Assembly (NCBI GenBank): GCA_041879415.1
Contig: CP090852.1
Span: 1 to 64,000, forward strand
Length of the DNA stretch: 64,000 nucleotides
DNA from: Vibrio chagasii
GTDB lineage: Bacteria > Pseudomonadota > Gammaproteobacteria > Enterobacterales > Vibrionaceae
Direction: 5' to 3'
The position numbers and the translations under genes are program-made. The notes below the pieces were generated by a model. The model was given only the letters and a program-made list of their open reading frames with translations, did not search any database and was not told the origin of the DNA. Below are positions 60,147 to 64,000 of the stretch, in pieces. Position 1 is the first letter of the stretch; every line of letters begins with the position of its first letter.

Positions 60147-62711
60147 ATGAGTTCAAACAAGGATTGGATCAAATCAACGTGTGCTTACTGTGGCGTAGGT
60201 TGTGGCATTGAAGTAAGGCCAACTGCTTCGGGGAAATTAGAAGTGCGTGGCGACAAAGACCACCCATCGAATTATGGCAAGTTGTGTACAAAGGGCGCAG
60301 CACTGGGAGACACCGTAACGCCAATCGGTCGTTTAACTCAGCCAATGCAAAGAGTCGCAAGCGGACAACAACTTCTGCCTTGGAGTAGCGCATCTCAGCT
60401 GGTGGCTGATAAATTCAAACAAGCGATAGAAGAGCATGGTCCGGACTCTGTCGCCTTTTATGTGTCAGGCCAACTACTGACAGAAGACTACTATGTCGCT
60501 AACAAGTTGATGAAGGGCTTTATCGGTAGCGCCAATATCGACAGTAACTCTCGCCTTTGTATGGCATCTAGTGTCGTTGGGCATAAGCGTGCGTTCGGTA
60601 CTGATACCGTTCCGGTTTGTTATGAAGATCTAGAGCAAGCCGAAGTCGTCGTTATCACTGGTTCAAACCTCGCTTGGTGTCACCCGGTTCTTTTCCAGCG
60701 CCTACGAGCAGCCAAGCAAGCCAATCCAGACATGAAAGTGATCGTCATTGACCCGCGCTACACTGACACCTGTGAAATTGCCGATATGCACTTGGCATTG
60801 GAATCTGGCTCTGATGTAGCACTATTCAATGGCTTGTTGGCTTACTTAGATGATAACGACAAGCTTGACTCTGATTACATTGAACATCACACCCAAGGGT
60901 TTACGGAAGCGATTCGAACCGCTACAGATTACCGCTATACCGAATCAGGTTGGGGCAAAAAAAGCGTTCCTGAACTGACAGGGCTTAGCGAGCAACAACT
61001 CGAACAGTTCTATCATTTGTTCGCATCTAACGAGAAAGTGCTCACCATTTACTCCCAAGGCGTAAACCAATCCACACAAGGGTGCGATAAGGTAAACGCC
61101 ATTATCAACAGCCATTTAGCGACTGGCAAAATCGGTAAACCGGGTATGGGACCATTCTCTGTCACAGGTCAACCAAACGCGATGGGTGGGCGTGAAGTGG
61201 GTGGTTTAGCCAATACCTTAGCAGCGCACTTTGAATTTGGTGATCCACAATCACATCGAACCGTGAGCGAATTTTGGCAGACGGATAACCTAGCAACCTA
61301 TGCGGGTCTAAAAGCCATCGACCTGTTTGATGCTATGAATGAAGGCAAGATAAAAGCGGTGTGGATCATGGCGACGAACCCTGTCGTGAGCCTGCCTGAT
61401 AGCGAAAAAATCAAAACTGCATTAGAGAAGTGCCCGTTTGTTGTGGTGTCGGACTGCATTGCCGATACGGAAACCACACGTTTGGCAGATGTCGTGCTGC
61501 CTGCGCAGGGGTGGAGTGAAAAGTCGGGTACTGTAACCAACTCTGAGCGTCGAATCTCACGCCAACGCCGCGTATTACCAAGCCCCGGAGAAGCCAAGCC
61601 AGATTGGTGGATTTTAAAAGAAGTCGCACAAAAAATGGGATTCAAAGACCAGTTTGATTACCGCCACGAAGGTCAGATATTCAAAGAGTATTGCGAGATG
61701 ACAGCGCTCGGTAATGAAACGGGCAAAGCGCGTGACCTGTGCTTAATTGGATTAACAAAACTAGACGAAAAAGGTTATGGCGAGCTGACTCCACAGCAAT
61801 GGCCAGTAATGGAATATCAACCAGAGATCATCGAGCAGCGCATGTTCACCAATGGTGAGTTCTTTACTGAATCGGGTAAGGCCCAGTTTATTGCGGTTGA
61901 ACATGATAAGCCGATTGCCGATAGCAGTGTCGAATTCCCACTTATTATGAACACAGGCCGAATCCGAGACCAATGGCACACCATGAGCCGCACTGGCTTG
62001 GCGGCGGGCTTAGGCGAACACACACCAGAGCCTTTTGTTGCCATGCACCCAGATACCGTTGCAGAGCTTGGCTTAGATGAATTTGGGCTAGATGCCTTCA
62101 ACCACGCCACTATTAATCCGGTTGTGAAAGTGCGCAGCGCACAAGGTGAATGCCAAGCCCGCTTAGTCGTAACCAAAGAGATGCGTCGTGAACAGGTGTT
62201 TATGCCAATTCACTGGAATGCGCCGACCGCCAAAGACAGCAAGCCGTGTGACCTGATCTTGCCTCATACCGATGCAGCTTCAGGCCAACCTGAATTTAAA
62301 CACACACCTGTCGTGGTAGAGCCGTGTGGCTATCGCAGTGAAGCCGCTTTGGTCAGTGACAAGGTAATGGATTGTAGCGGGTTTGATTACTGGGTTCGCC
62401 AAAGAGTGGAGGGCGGTTTTCTATATCGTATCTCTTCATCTAAGAACCCAATGGAGTTGGTGATTCAGTTGGCTAACACCCTTGATGCCTTACCAGAGCC
62501 AAACGCTGATGCCATCAAATCACTCCATTACCACGGCAACAAATCGTTCAAGAACTACGGTTCAGCCAAGCTGGATCAGTTTGGTGTAAAGCAAGCCTTT
62601 GTAGTGAACAGTAAGCTCGATCATGAAAGTATCGATTGGCTGGTGGGATGTCTCACCCGAGAAGCTGATGAAGAATTCGAAGCCGAGTTTTTGAGTACAT
62701 TGGCGAAGTAG
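60147..62711 (+). CDS. nasA: Assimilatory nitrate reductase catalytic subunit
   Basis: An 854-residue molybdopterin oxidoreductase that reduces nitrate to nitrite. The [4Fe-4S] ligands are CAYCGVGC and, 40 residues on, GKLCTKGA. The bis-MGD region includes NSRLCMASSVVGHKRAFG with the likely Mo-ligand Cys, and VTGQPNAMGGREVGG. The C-terminal molybdopterin-binding domain is complete, but the Cys-rich BFD domain found at the end of some NasA proteins is absent. The start MSSNKDW has a GAGGGAAGAG site. It is divergent from nirB and followed by a terminator. Confidence 0.93.
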   Translation: MSSNKDWIKSTCAYCGVGCGIEVRPTASGKLEVRGDKDHPSNYGKLCTKGAALGDTVTPIGRLTQPMQRVASGQQLLPWSSASQLVADKFKQAIEEHGPDSVAFYVSGQLLTEDYYVANKLMKGFIGSANIDSNSRLCMASSVVGHKRAFGTDTVPVCYEDLEQAEVVVITGSNLAWCHPVLFQRLRAAKQANPDMKVIVIDPRYTDTCEIADMHLALESGSDVALFNGLLAYLDDNDKLDSDYIEHHTQGFTEAIRTATDYRYTESGWGKKSVPELTGLSEQQLEQFYHLFASNEKVLTIYSQGVNQSTQGCDKVNAIINSHLATGKIGKPGMGPFSVTGQPNAMGGREVGGLANTLAAHFEFGDPQSHRTVSEFWQTDNLATYAGLKAIDLFDAMNEGKIKAVWIMATNPVVSLPDSEKIKTALEKCPFVVVSDCIADTETTRLADVVLPAQGWSEKSGTVTNSERRISRQRRVLPSPGEAKPDWWILKEVAQKMGFKDQFDYRHEGQIFKEYCEMTALGNETGKARDLCLIGLTKLDEKGYGELTPQQWPVMEYQPEIIEQRMFTNGEFFTESGKAQFIAVEHDKPIADSSVEFPLIMNTGRIRDQWHTMSRTGLAAGLGEHTPEPFVAMHPDTVAELGLDEFGLDAFNHATINPVVKVRSAQGECQARLVVTKEMRREQVFMPIHWNAPTAKDSKPCDLILPHTDAASGQPEFKHTPVVVEPCGYRSEAALVSDKVMDCSGFDYWVRQRVEGGFLYRISSSKNPMELVIQLANTLDALPEPNADAIKSLHYHGNKSFKNYGSAKLDQFGVKQAFVVNSKLDHESIDWLVGCLTREADEEFEAEFLSTLAK

Positions 62712-62743
62712 CTGACTGCCTCTAACCTATTCATGCCTCATGT

Positions 62744-62772
62744 AAAACGCCGACTACTCTGTCGGCGTTTTT
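62744..62772 (+). terminator. Intrinsic terminator of nasA
   Basis: AAAACGCCGAC and GTCGGCGTTTTT pair around six bases, 33 bases past the stop. Confidence 0.88.
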
Positions 62773-62868
62773 ATTTACTCGCGAATACTCCAGCCACTAT
62801 GTCAGTCGATGATAAAACAGAGAATATAGTAGGGCGGGTGCCACGAATATCTGGTTGGTTCAAGGCAA

Positions 62869-63396
62869 TTACCAAGTGGCGCTAAAGCTCACTTCGTCTA
62901 GTTGCTTAAATTTACCCGAATTGCACTTAACTTTACCTGCAATATGGTTTCTAGATACATAGGTCAATGTAATCTTTCCGCTACTAGAATCGGCAACGAT
63001 AGTGCCATTTTGTAGCGCCATTCTAGCTTTGCATCGTGTATTTATACCGTCTTGTAGGCTTAGATAGCCACTATTTGCAATTACTACCGTGTTTTTGTAG
63101 TTATCTCCATTTAATGAGATGTTCATTTTATAAGATTTCCCTTGCTCTCTTCGCATTTGGTCGTAATCGCTAGAGTCTAAGAAGCCATTCCCAAGGCTAA
63201 TTAACTGAGAGTACTTTAGCTCACCGTTTGCAGTCACGAAGACTAACTCTTGAACACCATCGCCATTCAGATCGGCCATTGAGAAGCTTTGTACGTTTTC
63301 ATTTGGAAGAAGAGTTTTTGGATCACTAACAACCAGATCCGATGCACTGGCATTCGCCATAATAGCCATAGACAACATTAGCACTGACTTTTTCAT
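62869..63396 (-). CDS. Secreted protein with an FG-GAP/EF-hand-like repeat, unknown role
   Basis: A 175-residue protein. The signal peptide (about 1-19, MANASAS region) is followed by a single FG-GAP/VCBS-type unit, FSMADLNGDGVQELVFVTANGEL (about 38-60), whose DLNGDG loop is a calcium-binding pattern. The remainder has an isolated Cys pair (RCKA, KCNS) that may form a disulfide. Other proteins of this type in Vibrio are hypothetical. AGGGA precedes the ATG. Confidence 0.65.
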   Translation of the reverse strand: MKKSVLMLSMAIMANASASDLVVSDPKTLLPNENVQSFSMADLNGDGVQELVFVTANGELKYSQLISLGNGFLDSSDYDQMRREQGKSYKMNISLNGDNYKNTVVIANSGYLSLQDGINTRCKARMALQNGTIVADSSSGKITLTYVSRNHIAGKVKCNSGKFKQLDEVSFSATW

Positions 63397-63832
63397 TAAA
63401 TATCCCTTGTTTAATTTTTATTGTACATGGTGCATATATTCATGTGTAATTGCGCATGGTTGCATATGGATGTTTTAATTTCAAATGGATAAGTATTTTT
63501 AGCCATAGATATCAGGTGCTTATTCCAAAGTGACCATCATTCTCGACAGAGAATCTTACGGCTTTCCGGCATACACAGACTTAAAATCAACTATCCCGCC
63601 TGAACAAGGATGTGTATGGATAAAATGATAAGTAATACACATATTCATATTATTTCTACATTTAATTAGAGCTATTAGGAATACTTCTGTTTCTTGTCAT
63701 GTATGATGCGGATTTCTTGCTAAGATATTGTTATTAAATGATTTAATTGTCGACCGAACGGCTTTCGCTCTGTTGGCGTACGAAGTGTATGGTGCAAAGA
63801 CGAGATATAGGGCTATTTACCAAGAGAAAATT
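63397..63832. other. 436-base AT-rich spacer
   Basis: No gene is visible. The first 80 bases contain an imperfect repeat of GCATAT-type motifs (for example 63432-63437 and 63463-63468). The region should hold promoters for the two divergent genes; I cannot place them with confidence. Confidence 0.4.
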
Positions 63833-64000
63833 ATGAATACAACGGATGTAATGCAAAAGTACAACGAGTTCGAGAGAAAACGTTTTAACTCATTCAATGG
63901 TATGAAGGTAACAGAGAACAGCCTGACTAAGTTCGTATCTAACGATCGTCATGGTAGCTATATCTCCTTTTTCGACTTCGATGAAAGCCTCACAGACTCT
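63833..64000 (+). CDS. Unknown protein, 5' part only
   Basis: An open frame runs from ATG 63833 to the window edge: 56 codons, starting MNTTDVMQKYNEFERKRFNS and reaching FFDFDESLTDS. CAAGAG precedes the ATG. It looks soluble and charged; I cannot assign a family from this part. Confidence 0.55.
   Translation, partial: MNTTDVMQKYNEFERKRFNSFNGMKVTENSLTKFVSNDRHGSYISFFDFDESLTDS

Overview
The window looks like ordinary chromosomal DNA of a Vibrio, probably the splendidus/harveyi side of the genus. The basis is recognisable Vibrio-type proteins (TorT/TorS, FruB-FruK-FruA with a divergent Cra, a YjjI/YjjW pair, YajD, YghU, MgsA, class I HMG-CoA reductase, ToxR-type membrane regulators), moderate base composition with AT-rich spacers, and dense genes of mixed orientation. 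From memory, V. cholerae carries its fru genes and HMG-CoA reductase on chromosome II, so this may be secondary-chromosome sequence; that is inference. I see no rRNA, tRNA, CRISPR array, insertion sequence or phage.

Layout. 1-9 kb: YccF membrane protein, an outer-membrane-like protein, iron alcohol dehydrogenase, YjjG nucleotidase, YddG exporter, a CDF transporter, a LysR regulator and a methyltransferase. 9-14 kb: glycyl radical enzyme YjjI with its activase YjjW, a second LysR regulator and HMG-CoA reductase. 14-20 kb: two small unknown proteins, YccS, helicase IV and a VOC protein. 20-27 kb: MgsA, divergent torT/torS without torR, and fatty acid cis/trans isomerase. 27-35 kb: FAN1-like nuclease, OFA-family transporter, small membrane proteins, YajD, YghU, type II NADH dehydrogenase and a DOPA-dioxygenase-like protein.

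35-45 kb is a divergent envelope locus. Leftward lie a secreted protein, a sterol-desaturase-like hydroxylase, a response regulator and a histidine kinase. Rightward lie an ABC membrane domain without ATPase, an RND adaptor, an RND pump and an AraC/GyrI-type regulator, with overlapping or nearly overlapping genes. 45-50.5 kb is the fructose PTS operon with divergent cra and three Cra-like operators. 50.7-52.7 kb holds a ToxR/VtrA-like membrane regulator with a small partner whose start looks frameshifted, then an outer-membrane barrel.

52.9-62.7 kb is the nitrate assimilation cluster: PP2C-kinase fusion, nitrate transporter, nirD, nirB and divergent nasA. The 523-base nirB-nasA spacer contains a sigma-54 type -24/-12 element facing each gene, a NarL/NarP-type 7-2-7 site and a pair of NtrC-like half sites, so the genes are probably under both nitrogen and nitrate control. 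The window ends with a small secreted protein and the first 56 codons of an unknown gene.
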